From: an uncultured SAR86 cluster bacterium
Lineage (GTDB): Bacteria > Pseudomonadota > Gammaproteobacteria > Magnimaribacterales > AG-339-G14
Assembly: GCA_902632605.1 (NCBI GenBank)
Contig: CACPDB010000004.1
Span: 96,511 to 160,510 of the forward strand
Length of the DNA: 64,000 nucleotides
Direction of reading: 5' to 3'
The translations under genes were made by a program, and so were the position numbers. Under the pieces are notes generated by a model. The model was not told where the DNA came from. It did no database searches and saw only the letters and a list, made by a program, of their open reading frames with translations. Positions 34,671 to 43,327 of the stretch are shown one piece after another (position 1 is the first letter of the stretch; every line of letters begins with the position of its first letter).

Positions 34671-36669
34671 ATATTATCCAATCCTACTGTTTTTGTTGTT
34701 AGTTTTTTCGAGCTCTAACGCTTTCTTGGAAAACAAATATTTTGCTTCGAACTCTTCTTTTGAAGTCATTCCTGAAAAAAATGTAATTGATGCTGAGAAA
34801 CATATCTTCTTAATAGTACGATTCAATTTAGATAAGGATTGGCATACTTATTGGATCAATCCTGGAGATTCAGGAGAACCTGCATCTTTCAATTGGGAGC
34901 TGCCTGATGGATTTAATATTTCTGAACCAATTTGGCCAACTCCTGAGCTAATACCTTATCCCCCACTTACAACCTTTGGCTATACAGATGAACTCAAGCT
35001 TCTTTTTAAACTATCTATTCCCAAACAACTTGATTCAATCAATAAGTTTTCTGTGATATCGAAATGGCTAGTTTGTGCGGATGTTTGTATACCCCAAGAA
35101 GGCAAAGTTAGCTTTGTCCTTTCTAAAGGAAGTAGTAATGATTTTTCAATTCAAAATTTATTAATTAATGACGTAAAGTCATCTATTCCGAAAACGATAA
35201 AGCAAAAGGTAAACTCTAAGATTGACGGTGGAATACTTACCTTAAATTTAAGTAATTTTGATTCTGAGATAAAAGATGCTTATTTTTTTCCTTATCAAGA
35301 AAATGTTATTGATTATTCAATTAATCAAAAATTAGATAAAAATCCTGATGGAACAAATCTTTATATAAATCTTCTTAATAAAAATAAATCCATAGGTTTA
35401 TCAGGCGGTGTTTTGAAGACGAATGTAGACGATTATGAAATTGAATTAGATTCTAATCTTTTCAATACTCAATCAACATTGAATCCTGAATTCATCTCTC
35501 TTTCTGCTGCAATTTTATTTTCTTTAATTGGCGGTCTTTTATTAAATTTAATGCCCTGTGTTTTTCCTGTGATTTCCTTGAAAATTTTAAATTTCGTTAA
35601 TCACGCTGAAAATAAAACACAAACCTCATTGCACGGTTTTGCTTTTTCATCTGGATCAATCTTAATGTTTGTTTTAATAGGTCTTTCCGTCCTTCTCCTT
35701 AAAGGAATAGGTATGGATATTGGATGGGGATATCAACTCCAATCGCCTTTAGTTGTTAGTTTGTTAATTTTTCTTTTTATTTTCTTGGCTGGGTTCTTTT
35801 TACTGAATGTTAATTTTTTAAATTCTTTACTTAACATAGGTTCTGCTGGAGTTAGCGCCCCAAGCTATATGAATTCTTTTGGAACTGGCTTTTTAGCTGT
35901 TATTGTTGCTACTCCTTGTACTGCTCCGTTTATGGGCTCTGCATTGGGGTTTGCTATCCTTCAGCCAGGCTTTTCATCATTTTTAATCTTTCTTTTTTTG
36001 GGAATTGGATTTGCTTTCCCTTATATTCTTTTATCAGTTTTTCCAAATATGCTGTCCTTACTTCCAAAACCTGGTGCTTGGATGGAAACTTTTAAGCAGT
36101 TTATGGCTTTTCCAATGATTCTGACTGCACTGTGGTTGGTGTGGGTCTTAAGTAGCCAAATTAATTCATTTCAGCTTGTTTTGGTTCTCTTTGGTATTAC
36201 TTTAATTGTATTTTTTTATTGGTTAAATCAACTCAAAATATTTTCTAAGGTAGGATTGCAAATTAGAAATTTTATTTATTTAGCTATCTTAGTCTCCTTA
36301 TTTTTTACTTTGCCGATTGAAAGATCTCCTTTTGAGAGCGAAAGAAATGCTTTTAGTGATGAAGAACTAAGCAGGAGATTAGCCGAAGGTCCAGTTTTTT
36401 TAAACTTCACAGCTGATTGGTGTATTACTTGCAAAGTGAATGAAAGAGTTGCTTTAAAAACCAATGAAACTCTTAAATTTTTTGATGAGAAAAATATTTT
36501 TTACCTTGAGGCTGATTGGACAAATAAAAATAAATTGATAGCAAAAAAACTTGCTAGTTTTGGAAGATCAAGCATTCCTCTTTATGTCTTCTTTCCGGGT
36601 GAAAAAAAAGATCCAATTATCCTGCCAGAGATCTTAACCGAATCATTAATAAAAGATTATTTAAACTAA
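34657..36669 (+). CDS. dsbD: Thiol:disulfide interchange protein, DsbD/ScsB family
   Basis: A 670-residue inner-membrane electron conduit from cytoplasmic thioredoxin to periplasmic thiol proteins. A signal peptide precedes a periplasmic domain of the ScsB type with WLVCADVC (Cys140, Cys144). The eight-helix core follows with Cys301 in LMPCVFP and Cys421 in TPCTAP, the transmembrane redox pair. The C-terminal periplasmic thioredoxin domain has DWCITCK (Cys589, Cys592). All three redox pairs are intact. Likely clients in the window are the TlpA-like lipoprotein and the Msr fusion. It ends 1 bp before the convergent HNH gene. Confidence 0.93.
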   Translation: MVRLRYYPILLFLLLVFSSSNAFLENKYFASNSSFEVIPEKNVIDAEKHIFLIVRFNLDKDWHTYWINPGDSGEPASFNWELPDGFNISEPIWPTPELIPYPPLTTFGYTDELKLLFKLSIPKQLDSINKFSVISKWLVCADVCIPQEGKVSFVLSKGSSNDFSIQNLLINDVKSSIPKTIKQKVNSKIDGGILTLNLSNFDSEIKDAYFFPYQENVIDYSINQKLDKNPDGTNLYINLLNKNKSIGLSGGVLKTNVDDYEIELDSNLFNTQSTLNPEFISLSAAILFSLIGGLLLNLMPCVFPVISLKILNFVNHAENKTQTSLHGFAFSSGSILMFVLIGLSVLLLKGIGMDIGWGYQLQSPLVVSLLIFLFIFLAGFFLLNVNFLNSLLNIGSAGVSAPSYMNSFGTGFLAVIVATPCTAPFMGSALGFAILQPGFSSFLIFLFLGIGFAFPYILLSVFPNMLSLLPKPGAWMETFKQFMAFPMILTALWLVWVLSSQINSFQLVLVLFGITLIVFFYWLNQLKIFSKVGLQIRNFIYLAILVSLFFTLPIERSPFESERNAFSDEELSRRLAEGPVFLNFTADWCITCKVNERVALKTNETLKFFDEKNIFYLEADWTNKNKLIAKKLASFGRSSIPLYVFFPGEKKDPIILPEILTESLIKDYLN

Positions 36670-36670
36670 T

Positions 36671-37186
36671 TTAGGCAACTATATATTCCTGCCAATCCGT
36701 TTCTATTTTTTTTGTTCCCAAAGATTCTTGACCTTTTATAAGGTCTCTTAGAGAAGGAGTTTTTACTTCTGGGGAAGGATCAATTATTTTGTCTGCTTTT
36801 GATAAATTACAAGATTTACAGCTAGTAGTTACGTTTAGCCAATTAGTCTCTCCACCCTTACTTTTAGGAATTATGTGATCGATAGTAAGGTCTTTCTTCT
36901 CAAAAACATTTTTACAATATTGACAAGTAAACATGTCTCTCAAAAATACATTAGATCTCGAAAACTTAACTTTTTTTGAAAATTTGTAATACTTTCGAAG
37001 CATGACAATACTAGGAACTTTGAAAGATTGTGATGGAGATCTTACCTCCCAATTATCATGTTCTTTAATAACAATTACGTTTCTCGTAAATACTAATTTA
37101 ACAGCGGTTTTCCAATCTACTGCTGATAAAGGAAAATAACTTAAAGGTTTTCCATTTCCATTGAGTATTAAACAATCGTTAGACAT
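36671..37186 (-). CDS. HNH endonuclease family protein
   Basis: A 171-residue protein with an N-terminal domain of unknown role (ILNGNGKPLSYFPLSAVDWK) and a C-terminal HNH module: CQYCKNVF, DLTIDHIIPKSKGG, NWLNVTTSC and CKSCNLSKADK. The two CxxC pairs bind structural zinc and DH gives the catalytic His. This architecture is widespread in bacterial chromosomes and is not a sign of an intron or phage. A TATGAT sits 6 nt before its start, so the mRNA may be leaderless. Function in the cell is unknown. Confidence 0.88.
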   Translation of the reverse strand: MSNDCLILNGNGKPLSYFPLSAVDWKTAVKLVFTRNVIVIKEHDNWEVRSPSQSFKVPSIVMLRKYYKFSKKVKFSRSNVFLRDMFTCQYCKNVFEKKDLTIDHIIPKSKGGETNWLNVTTSCKSCNLSKADKIIDPSPEVKTPSLRDLIKGQESLGTKKIETDWQEYIVA

Positions 37187-37260
37187 TCATTTATCATACA
37201 AGAATTCATAAAAATTTTTAATTCCATAAAGTAAATAATTTAATGCTAGAATGGCTCGCC

Positions 37261-38268
37261 ATGGAGTTCTTAGGAAGCCACATTCTCTCCATAGATCAGT
37301 TCGAAAGAACTGATATAGAAAAAATATTTACTACGTCTGACTCTCTAGTTCCTTATGCTAAAAGAGAGAGAATTACTCGCGTACTTCAAGGCGCAATACT
37401 TTCTAATATGTTTTTTGAACCAAGCACTAGAACAAGAATAAGTTTTGGAAGTGCATTTAATATTCTAGGTGGAGAAGTAAGAGAAACAACTGGAATAGAA
37501 GCAACTTCTTTGGCTAAGGGTGAATCCCTTTATGATACCTCGAGAGTTTTAAGTGGCTATAGTGACATAATTGTCATGCGGCACCATGAAGCTGGGTCAG
37601 TAAATGAGTTTGCAGAAGCATCTAGAGTTCCCGTGATAAATGGAGGTGATGGTGACAATGAACATCCTAGCCAGGCTCTGTTGGACCTTTACACAATTAA
37701 AAAAGAGCTTGAATCAAAAAATAAATCAATTGATGGCCTAAGAATTGCTCTGATAGGCGATCTTAAATATGGAAGAGCTGTACATTCTTTATGCAAGGTT
37801 CTTTGCCTATATAAAAATGTAACTATCAATCTAATTTCTCCTAAAAAGTTAAAACTTCCGTCCTCAATTAAAGAAACTTTTAAAGAATCGTCTATAAGTT
37901 TTTATGAAACAGATGACATCACAAAAGGAATTTCTGAAGTAGATATTATCTACATGACGCGTATTCAAGAGGAGAGGTTTTCCAATAAATCTGAATCTGG
38001 AAAATACAAAGGACTCATGTCTTTAAACCAAGAAATTTATACAAAAAACTGTGAGCCCAATACCATAATTATGCATCCTCTTCCTCGTGATTCTCGTCCA
38101 GATGCAAATGAATTAGATCCTGATCTCAATCAGAATCCTAATTTGGCTATTTACAGACAAACAGATAATGGACTTTTAATTCGAATGGCACTCTTTTCTT
38201 TAGTCTTAGGAGTTCAAAATAAAATAGAAGAGTCTACTTCCAATGTAGCTTGGTTCTCTAATAAATAG
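37261..38268 (+). CDS. pyrB: Aspartate carbamoyltransferase catalytic subunit
   Basis: A 335-residue PyrB joining carbamoyl phosphate to aspartate in pyrimidine synthesis. The carbamoyl-phosphate motif FEPSTRTRISFGSAF, the EHPSQALLDLYTI segment and HPLPRDSRPDANELD are diagnostic. An ATG at 37243 lies 18 bp upstream in frame; the ATG at 37261 matches homologues better (short lead before HILSIDQF), though neither has a clear ribosome-binding site. No pyrI follows, and the convergent umuC stop is 3 bp away. Confidence 0.93.
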   Translation: MEFLGSHILSIDQFERTDIEKIFTTSDSLVPYAKRERITRVLQGAILSNMFFEPSTRTRISFGSAFNILGGEVRETTGIEATSLAKGESLYDTSRVLSGYSDIIVMRHHEAGSVNEFAEASRVPVINGGDGDNEHPSQALLDLYTIKKELESKNKSIDGLRIALIGDLKYGRAVHSLCKVLCLYKNVTINLISPKKLKLPSSIKETFKESSISFYETDDITKGISEVDIIYMTRIQEERFSNKSESGKYKGLMSLNQEIYTKNCEPNTIIMHPLPRDSRPDANELDPDLNQNPNLAIYRQTDNGLLIRMALFSLVLGVQNKIEESTSNVAWFSNK

Positions 38269-38271
38269 GTT

Positions 38272-39534
38272 TTAATCAACTGCTAAAATATCTTGTAAGT
38301 TGGTAGTGTATCGAGGAGATTGCAATTCTCTTTTCATTGACCATTCTTTTTTAATTCCTTGTGCAAGAAAACTTACAGGGCCTAGGTTACTTTGGTTAAT
38401 TTGATCGACTAAGCTCATCATCTTAAAGTCTCGAGTATTTCTGTCTTTTTGTTCGAATAAGTCTAGTTGATATACAGTTTCATCAAAAAAATCACTCAGC
38501 ATAATGCCAGCTTTGTTGTAGTTAAAATCTTTTCGGTATAAATCCCTCAATAAGAGCTTTGCAGATTTAATCAGATCTCTTGTGTCATTAGTTGGGTATA
38601 AAAGAGAGGTTGATCTAATTTCTCTATGCTGAATATCTTGTTTTCTAAAAGGATTGGTTCTAATAAAGACAGAAATGATTTTACAAGCCTTCCCTTCTTT
38701 TCTTAATTTTTCAGCTGCTCTAGCCGCGTAATCGCTAACTGCTTCCTCTAAAAAATCTAGTTCTGTGACGCGTTTGCCAAACGTCCGACTGACTACTATT
38801 TGTTTTTTTGGTGCAGGTGCATTATCCAAGGGAATACAAGTCTCTCCTCTTAGCTCTCTAATGGTATTAACCAACATAATACTGAATTGTTTTCGTACCT
38901 GTCCTATATCCATCTGACTTAGGTTAAATGCGGTTGAAACTCTTTGAGAAAGAAGGCGCTTATTTAATCTCCGCCCTACTCCCCATATTTCATTTACCGG
39001 CATTAGCTTCATGAGTTTTGTTCTTTTATGCAATGCGGTAATGTCTAGTACTCCTTGAGTAGTTGGATAACGCTTAGCACCATAACTTGCAACCTTAGCC
39101 AAGGTCTTGGTAGGACCTATACCGACGCGAACTGGCATCCCGGTATACTGCATGATTTGTTTTTGACAGGCTCTACCGAACTCTTCTAAGTCCATGCAAT
39201 TAGCTATACCGGTTAAATCAAGAAATGCTTCATCAATACTATAAATTTCTACTCTAGGAGCAAGCTCTTCTAAAATATTCATGATTCGAGATGAAATATC
39301 GCCATACAGCTCATAATTGGATGAGAATGCAATTCCACCTTTTTGCTTGAATGTCTTTTCGATTTTGAACCAAGGATCGCACATCTTGATACCAAGATTT
39401 TTTGCTTCCTTAGTTAAAGCAACGACGCAGCCATCATTATTTGATAAAACAACTACCGGTTTTGTTCTAAGATCTGGTCTAAAAACTCTTTCGCATGAAG
39501 CATAAAAGCTATTACAGTCTACTAAAGCAAACAT
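38272..39534 (-). CDS. umuC: DNA polymerase V catalytic subunit UmuC
   Basis: A 420-residue Y-family polymerase. The palm motifs LVDCNSFYASCERVF and YSIDEAFLDLTG hold the catalytic acidic residues; the helix-hairpin-helix thumb (NEIWGVGRRLNKRLLSQ) and little-finger domain follow. With two UmuD' it performs translesion synthesis in the SOS response. It begins 1 bp after umuD and shares the LexA-controlled transcript. Full length compared with E. coli (422). Confidence 0.97.
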   Translation of the reverse strand: MFALVDCNSFYASCERVFRPDLRTKPVVVLSNNDGCVVALTKEAKNLGIKMCDPWFKIEKTFKQKGGIAFSSNYELYGDISSRIMNILEELAPRVEIYSIDEAFLDLTGIANCMDLEEFGRACQKQIMQYTGMPVRVGIGPTKTLAKVASYGAKRYPTTQGVLDITALHKRTKLMKLMPVNEIWGVGRRLNKRLLSQRVSTAFNLSQMDIGQVRKQFSIMLVNTIRELRGETCIPLDNAPAPKKQIVVSRTFGKRVTELDFLEEAVSDYAARAAEKLRKEGKACKIISVFIRTNPFRKQDIQHREIRSTSLLYPTNDTRDLIKSAKLLLRDLYRKDFNYNKAGIMLSDFFDETVYQLDLFEQKDRNTRDFKMMSLVDQINQSNLGPVSFLAQGIKKEWSMKRELQSPRYTTNLQDILAVD

Positions 39535-39535
39535 C

Positions 39536-39961
39536 TCAAAATTGATTTATTGCCGCAGTAACAACTCCCATTATGTCTAGTTCTTCTCCGTTCTTTAAAA
39601 AAATCGGTGGATATTTAATATTCTCCGATAATAAACTCACCTTAGGTGTTAACTGGAGACGCTTACAAGCATAAGCACCATCGATAGAAGCAATAACGAT
39701 GTTACCGTGTTTGGGTTCCAGACTTCTATCGACTACAAGTATTGCGCCGTTGTTTATTCCTGCATTTAACATGGAATCTCCATTTGCCCTCACAAGATAA
39801 GTAGCAGCTGGGGCTTTTATTAAGAGTTGATGTAAATCAATTGATTTTTCTATGTAGTCATCTGCAGGGCTTGGCCAACCTACTTGAACATATTCAGAAA
39901 ACAAAGGTGTTTCTAAGCTTTCGTCAGAGTCTGCAATCTGCCCTAAATGTTTTAGATTCAT
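39536..39961 (-). CDS. umuD: UmuD, LexA-like self-cleaving subunit of DNA polymerase V
   Basis: A 141-residue UmuD. The Ser-Lys dyad is intact: Ser63 in NGDSML and Lys100 in ACKRLQL (E. coli Ser60/Lys97). The segment PLFSEYVQVGWPSPADDY aligns with E. coli around the Cys24-Gly25 bond, but P1 is Val27 here, so the cleaved bond would be Val-Gly. After RecA-stimulated cleavage UmuD' joins UmuC. The ATG at 39961 lies 23 bp from a perfect LexA box. Confidence 0.95.
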   Translation of the reverse strand: MNLKHLGQIADSDESLETPLFSEYVQVGWPSPADDYIEKSIDLHQLLIKAPAATYLVRANGDSMLNAGINNGAILVVDRSLEPKHGNIVIASIDGAYACKRLQLTPKVSLLSENIKYPPIFLKNGEELDIMGVVTAAINQF

Positions 39962-39984
39962 AAATATTAAGGTTAAATGATTAA

Positions 39985-40004
39985 TACTGTATATATATAC
40001 AGTA
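39985..40004. promoter_or_regulatory. LexA (SOS) box of umuDC
   Basis: The site TACTGT-ATATATAT-ACAGTA is a perfect match to the gammaproteobacterial LexA consensus and fully palindromic over 20 bp. It lies 23 bp upstream of the umuD start, between the coq7 3' end and umuD, and should repress umuDC until DNA damage. Confidence 0.95.
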
Positions 40005-40039
40005 TATTTGCATTCGAAGAAAATGCAACTGGAATTTTA

Positions 40040-40555
40040 TTAGATAATTTTAGCTACTTTGACTGCGAAAGCTGAGCCACCGCCTACTATTTTAGTCCAG
40101 AGATTAATGAAAATACCTGGGGTTAAATTCTTCTTTTCAGCTGATTCAAGCTTATGATCAATCTCATCATCCTGACATGACTGAAGAAGATCTATGAGCT
40201 CTTGGTTAGGATTAGGCTGAGCTCGAAGATATTTGAGTTGTTCTTCGTAGTGCTCTTCTACGAAAGCTTCGACAGCTTCGATAGTAGCAAAGACAATTTT
40301 GGGGCTAAATAGTGCAGGAAGGAAACCAAGTAAAAAGCCTGCAACCTTCCATAACCATACTAGCTTACTCCTGTCTTTTTTTGGAAGCACTGCTTCAATC
40401 TTTTGAAGGTGAGATTCTTCAGTTGCTAAATGTCTTTTAGAAAAACTTACTAATTCTGGATCCTTAGCAATTTTAAGAATTCCTTTATATATATAAACAG
40501 CGCCTACCTCACCGGCATGATCTGATCTTAAAAAAGCTTTTAGAAAATTATCCAT
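40040..40555 (-). CDS. coq7: Demethoxyubiquinone hydroxylase (Coq7-type)
   Basis: A 171-residue di-iron hydroxylase for the penultimate hydroxylation of ubiquinone synthesis. LRSDHAGEVGAVYIYKG, the ExxH ligands in ATEESHLQKIE, EHYEEQL and DDEIDHKL are the carboxylate-bridged iron ligands. A central hydrophobic segment (FLLGFLPALFS) supports membrane association. It ends 36 bp before the LexA box of umuDC. A 42-bp gap separates it from the small membrane protein gene upstream. Confidence 0.94.
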   Translation of the reverse strand: MDNFLKAFLRSDHAGEVGAVYIYKGILKIAKDPELVSFSKRHLATEESHLQKIEAVLPKKDRSKLVWLWKVAGFLLGFLPALFSPKIVFATIEAVEAFVEEHYEEQLKYLRAQPNPNQELIDLLQSCQDDEIDHKLESAEKKNLTPGIFINLWTKIVGGGSAFAVKVAKII

Positions 40556-40597
40556 ACAAGAAAGTTACCTACAAAATTAGTTATAAAAAAATATCTT

Positions 40598-40861
40598 TTA
40601 AGCAGTTTTAGCTTTTTTGTACTCTCTGTAATTGTTAACTATTCCAATATAGTTAATGTAGGCCCAAACTGGCATAAAAGCTAATAACCACCAAAGTTGA
40701 GTAGCGATTAGTAAGTAAACTCCTGGAATAAAACCAACGGTGCCAATAATAAAACCATAAAAACGAGTTTTTGCATTGATACTGGTTAGTAAAAAAACAC
40801 AAACGAAAGCGAAAATTTGATCAAAAATTTGTGCAGAATTAAAAATATTAATTTCGAACAT
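40598..40861 (-). CDS. Small multi-pass membrane protein, unknown
   Basis: An 87-residue hydrophobic protein with about three membrane segments (IFDQIFAFVCVFLLTSI, FYGFIIGTVGFIPGVYLLI, WWLLAFMPVWAYINYIGIV) and a basic tail NYREYKKAKTA. It is not recognised; the layout resembles small transporter halves but no motif proves this. It lies between tRNA-Val and coq7 on the same strand, so it may be read from the tRNA transcript. Confidence 0.6.
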   Translation of the reverse strand: MFEINIFNSAQIFDQIFAFVCVFLLTSINAKTRFYGFIIGTVGFIPGVYLLIATQLWWLLAFMPVWAYINYIGIVNNYREYKKAKTA

Positions 40862-40877
40862 AATAACCTCAAAAATT

Positions 40878-40954
40878 TGGTAGACACGCCCGGATTCGAA
40901 CCGGGGACCCCTACCATGTCAAGGTAGTACTCTAACCAACTGAGCTACGTGTCT
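40878..40954 (-). tRNA. tRNA-Val (GAC)
   Basis: Acceptor arms AGACACG/CGTGTCT, anticodon loop CTTGACA with GAC, T-arm GGTTCGAATCC and encoded CCA are present. Its first ten bases are also the last ten coding bases (with stop codon) of the upstream Msr fusion gene. Confidence 0.96.
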
Positions 40955-42213
40955 AAATTCGGAACGAATTCTAACACAGTCGCATTGATACAATACCTTG
41001 GTTTTCCATTTGGACCGTCATTAAATACATGCCCTAAATGAATGCCCGATGATTTAGACCTTATCTCTACTCTAACCATGCCATAACTGTAATCCATATG
41101 TTCGGTTACAGAATCTTCTATGGCTTCAGTAAAAGATAGCCATCCTGTTTTAGAATTAAATCTGTACTTAGTACTAAAGAGTGGAGCTCCGCTCAATTTA
41201 TCTATAAAAACTCCATCTGGTGTATTTTTAAATAATTCATACTCTTTACAATATGTAGGATCTGTACCTTGATTAAAGGCAACATCATAAGCTTCTGTTT
41301 TACCTAACTTAAAATTTCCCAGAGATTTATAAAATTTTTCTTTCGATAAATAGCCTTGATGCGACCAAACTTCTTTACCATTCTCTAAAAAATAAATAGT
41401 TGGAGTTGCCCAAGTGGGTGTGTTTAGGTCTAGCTCATCAAGTTCATCTGATTTTCTATAAGATATTTCTAAGGATCCTCGATAATCATTTAAAACATCT
41501 TGCCTTAATTTATAACAATAGGGACAGCCTTCTGCCTCAAGAATAAGTATTTTTTTCCCAATTACCAAATTCTTATTGTCTGTAAATTTTTCTGGTTTTT
41601 TTGAGAAAACAACTCCAGTTGAATAATCTGGACAATATCCATTTGGATTCTTTTTTAGATAATCTTGATGATAATTTTCAGCCAAATAGAAATTCGTGAA
41701 ATTTTTTATGTCAGTTTTGATTGATCCAAATCCTGCCTTAGTTAAAAGATTTTGATATTCATTTTTTATCTTATTAGAAAGATAAAATTCCTCTTCTGTA
41801 GAAGTCAAGATTAAGGAACGATACTGAACACCAATATCGTTTCCTTGACGATTTTCTTGAGTGGGATCATGTAATTCAAAAAAAGTCTTTAAAAGATTCT
41901 CTAAACTGGTTTTATTGCCGTTGTAAGTGACTTTTACAACTTCAGCATAATTATTTGGATTAAATCTATTTTCTCTTTTAATGATTTCTTTATAACTAGG
42001 TTTTATATTTTTACCATCTGCATATCCAGATTTAACATCTTCAACTCCATAAGTTTCTTGAAATTTCTTTTCAACACTCCAAAAACAACCAGCGCCGAAA
42101 ATAATCGTTTTTAAATGACTAGTGGAATTATCTAAATCTACTGAAGAACTCCATGCACAGTGGCAAAAGAGAATGAAAATTACAAATTTTAAGTTTTTAT
42201 ATATTTTGTACAT
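40945..42213 (-). CDS. msrAB: MsrA-thioredoxin-MsrB fusion, exported methionine sulfoxide reductase
   Basis: A 422-residue three-domain protein. A signal peptide (FVIFILFCHCAWSSS) is followed by MsrA (FGAGCFWSVE with catalytic Cys43, ending YHQDYLKKNPNGYC), a thioredoxin-like domain with CPYC (Cys230/Cys233), then MsrB (LSGAPLFSTKYRF, GIHLGHVFNDGP, catalytic Cys408 in RYCINAT). It should repair both S- and R-methionine sulfoxide in the periplasm, with the middle domain as built-in reductant recharged by DsbD (inference). The ATG at 42213 overlaps the glycosyltransferase stop by 17 bp; an earlier codon at 42252 would add a tail before the signal. The stop codon is inside tRNA-Val. Confidence 0.9.
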   Translation of the reverse strand: MYKIYKNLKFVIFILFCHCAWSSSVDLDNSTSHLKTIIFGAGCFWSVEKKFQETYGVEDVKSGYADGKNIKPSYKEIIKRENRFNPNNYAEVVKVTYNGNKTSLENLLKTFFELHDPTQENRQGNDIGVQYRSLILTSTEEEFYLSNKIKNEYQNLLTKAGFGSIKTDIKNFTNFYLAENYHQDYLKKNPNGYCPDYSTGVVFSKKPEKFTDNKNLVIGKKILILEAEGCPYCYKLRQDVLNDYRGSLEISYRKSDELDELDLNTPTWATPTIYFLENGKEVWSHQGYLSKEKFYKSLGNFKLGKTEAYDVAFNQGTDPTYCKEYELFKNTPDGVFIDKLSGAPLFSTKYRFNSKTGWLSFTEAIEDSVTEHMDYSYGMVRVEIRSKSSGIHLGHVFNDGPNGKPRYCINATVLEFVPNLDT

Positions 42214-43258
42214 CTCTAATATGTTGAATAATCTGTGCTGCCTCTTTTTCAACTGAAAAGTTTTCTAAAATATATTTTGCAGCATTTTTACCCATGATTT
42301 TTGTTTTAGAACTATTTTTTATTAATGTATTTAATCTTTCCGTCGTTTGATAGACATCATTTGTTTTTACTACATATCCATCAATGCCATCTCTAACCAA
42401 CTCGTCCCAAACTCCTTCTGAACTGGTAAGAACAGCTGCGCCAGATGCCATGCCTTCTAATGGAGTAAGACCATATCCCTCATTTCTACTCAATGCTGCA
42501 ACAACTGTCATGCCTTGAAATAATTTAGGCAAATCTTCAAAAGGTTTTTTACCGATAAATAGTATTCTTTCTTTTAAGTTTGCGTCAGTTATTTTTCTTA
42601 ACATATTGTTTTTATATGTTTGATCCTCTAACTGGATTTCTCCACAAATTATTACAGTAGCTAGGGGATGTTTAGGCAAAACTTCTAAAGCTGCGTCAAC
42701 TAAAATATCTATACCTTTTGAATATCTTACTCTTCCAAAAATTCCAATTCCTATAGAACCAGGAAAACCCAAAGCTTGCCAAGCTTTATCTTTATCTTCT
42801 GGTACAGTGAATCTATTGAGATCTATACCATGAGAAATAATTTTATCGGGTTCCTTGATTAGATAGCTTCCTGCCTTTTTAGATGTTGATACGATGCTAT
42901 CCATTTTAGACATGAGCCATTTAGTAAATTTGGTATGACTTCTTTGAGCAGATGAAGAAAAAATAATTTTAATTTTTGAACGGAATATATACTTCGCAAT
43001 CAGACCTTGAATCATTTCATTGTTTTTTCTAGTGTAGAAAACTCTTAACTTTCCATTAGGCAATTTTGTTCTAGTGAGCAAAAGAAATTGAAAATAATTT
43101 AAGGTCTTAATGTGGTTAGGAATAAATCTTGACCCTAAAACAGCCAAATTCATTTCTTTTTCTTGATAATCCAATAATTGGATTGTAATGGAAGTTCCTC
43201 CGGAAAAATTCCTTCCAGAATTCCCGATTATTAGCTCTATGTTCTTGAAATTAAACAC
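42197..43258 (-). CDS. Family 4 glycosyltransferase
   Basis: A 353-residue GT-B glycosyltransferase. The C-terminal nucleotide-sugar region shows GIGIFGRVRYSKGIDILVDA, the FIGKK-F-DLPKLFQG step and SRNEGYGLTPLEGMASGAAVL with the ExxxxxxxE pattern of GT4. It transfers a sugar from an activated donor, probably to lipopolysaccharide core or another envelope glycan; the acceptor is unknown. The start at 43258 is a GTG. It overlaps the Msr fusion gene. Confidence 0.88.
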   Translation of the reverse strand: MFNFKNIELIIGNSGRNFSGGTSITIQLLDYQEKEMNLAVLGSRFIPNHIKTLNYFQFLLLTRTKLPNGKLRVFYTRKNNEMIQGLIAKYIFRSKIKIIFSSSAQRSHTKFTKWLMSKMDSIVSTSKKAGSYLIKEPDKIISHGIDLNRFTVPEDKDKAWQALGFPGSIGIGIFGRVRYSKGIDILVDAALEVLPKHPLATVIICGEIQLEDQTYKNNMLRKITDANLKERILFIGKKPFEDLPKLFQGMTVVAALSRNEGYGLTPLEGMASGAAVLTSSEGVWDELVRDGIDGYVVKTNDVYQTTERLNTLIKNSSKTKIMGKNAAKYILENFSVEKEAAQIIQHIRDVQNI

Positions 43259-43327
43259 CTGAAAATACTAATAATAAATTTATCTAATTTTATCTTACAA
43301 TTTGTTTTTTAAGATACTTTATAGGAT

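Noticed and set aside
36671-39961. Prophage or mobile element suggested by HNH and UmuDC genes
   Set aside because: No integrase, structural phage gene, att repeat or composition shift accompanies them, and both are common chromosomal genes.
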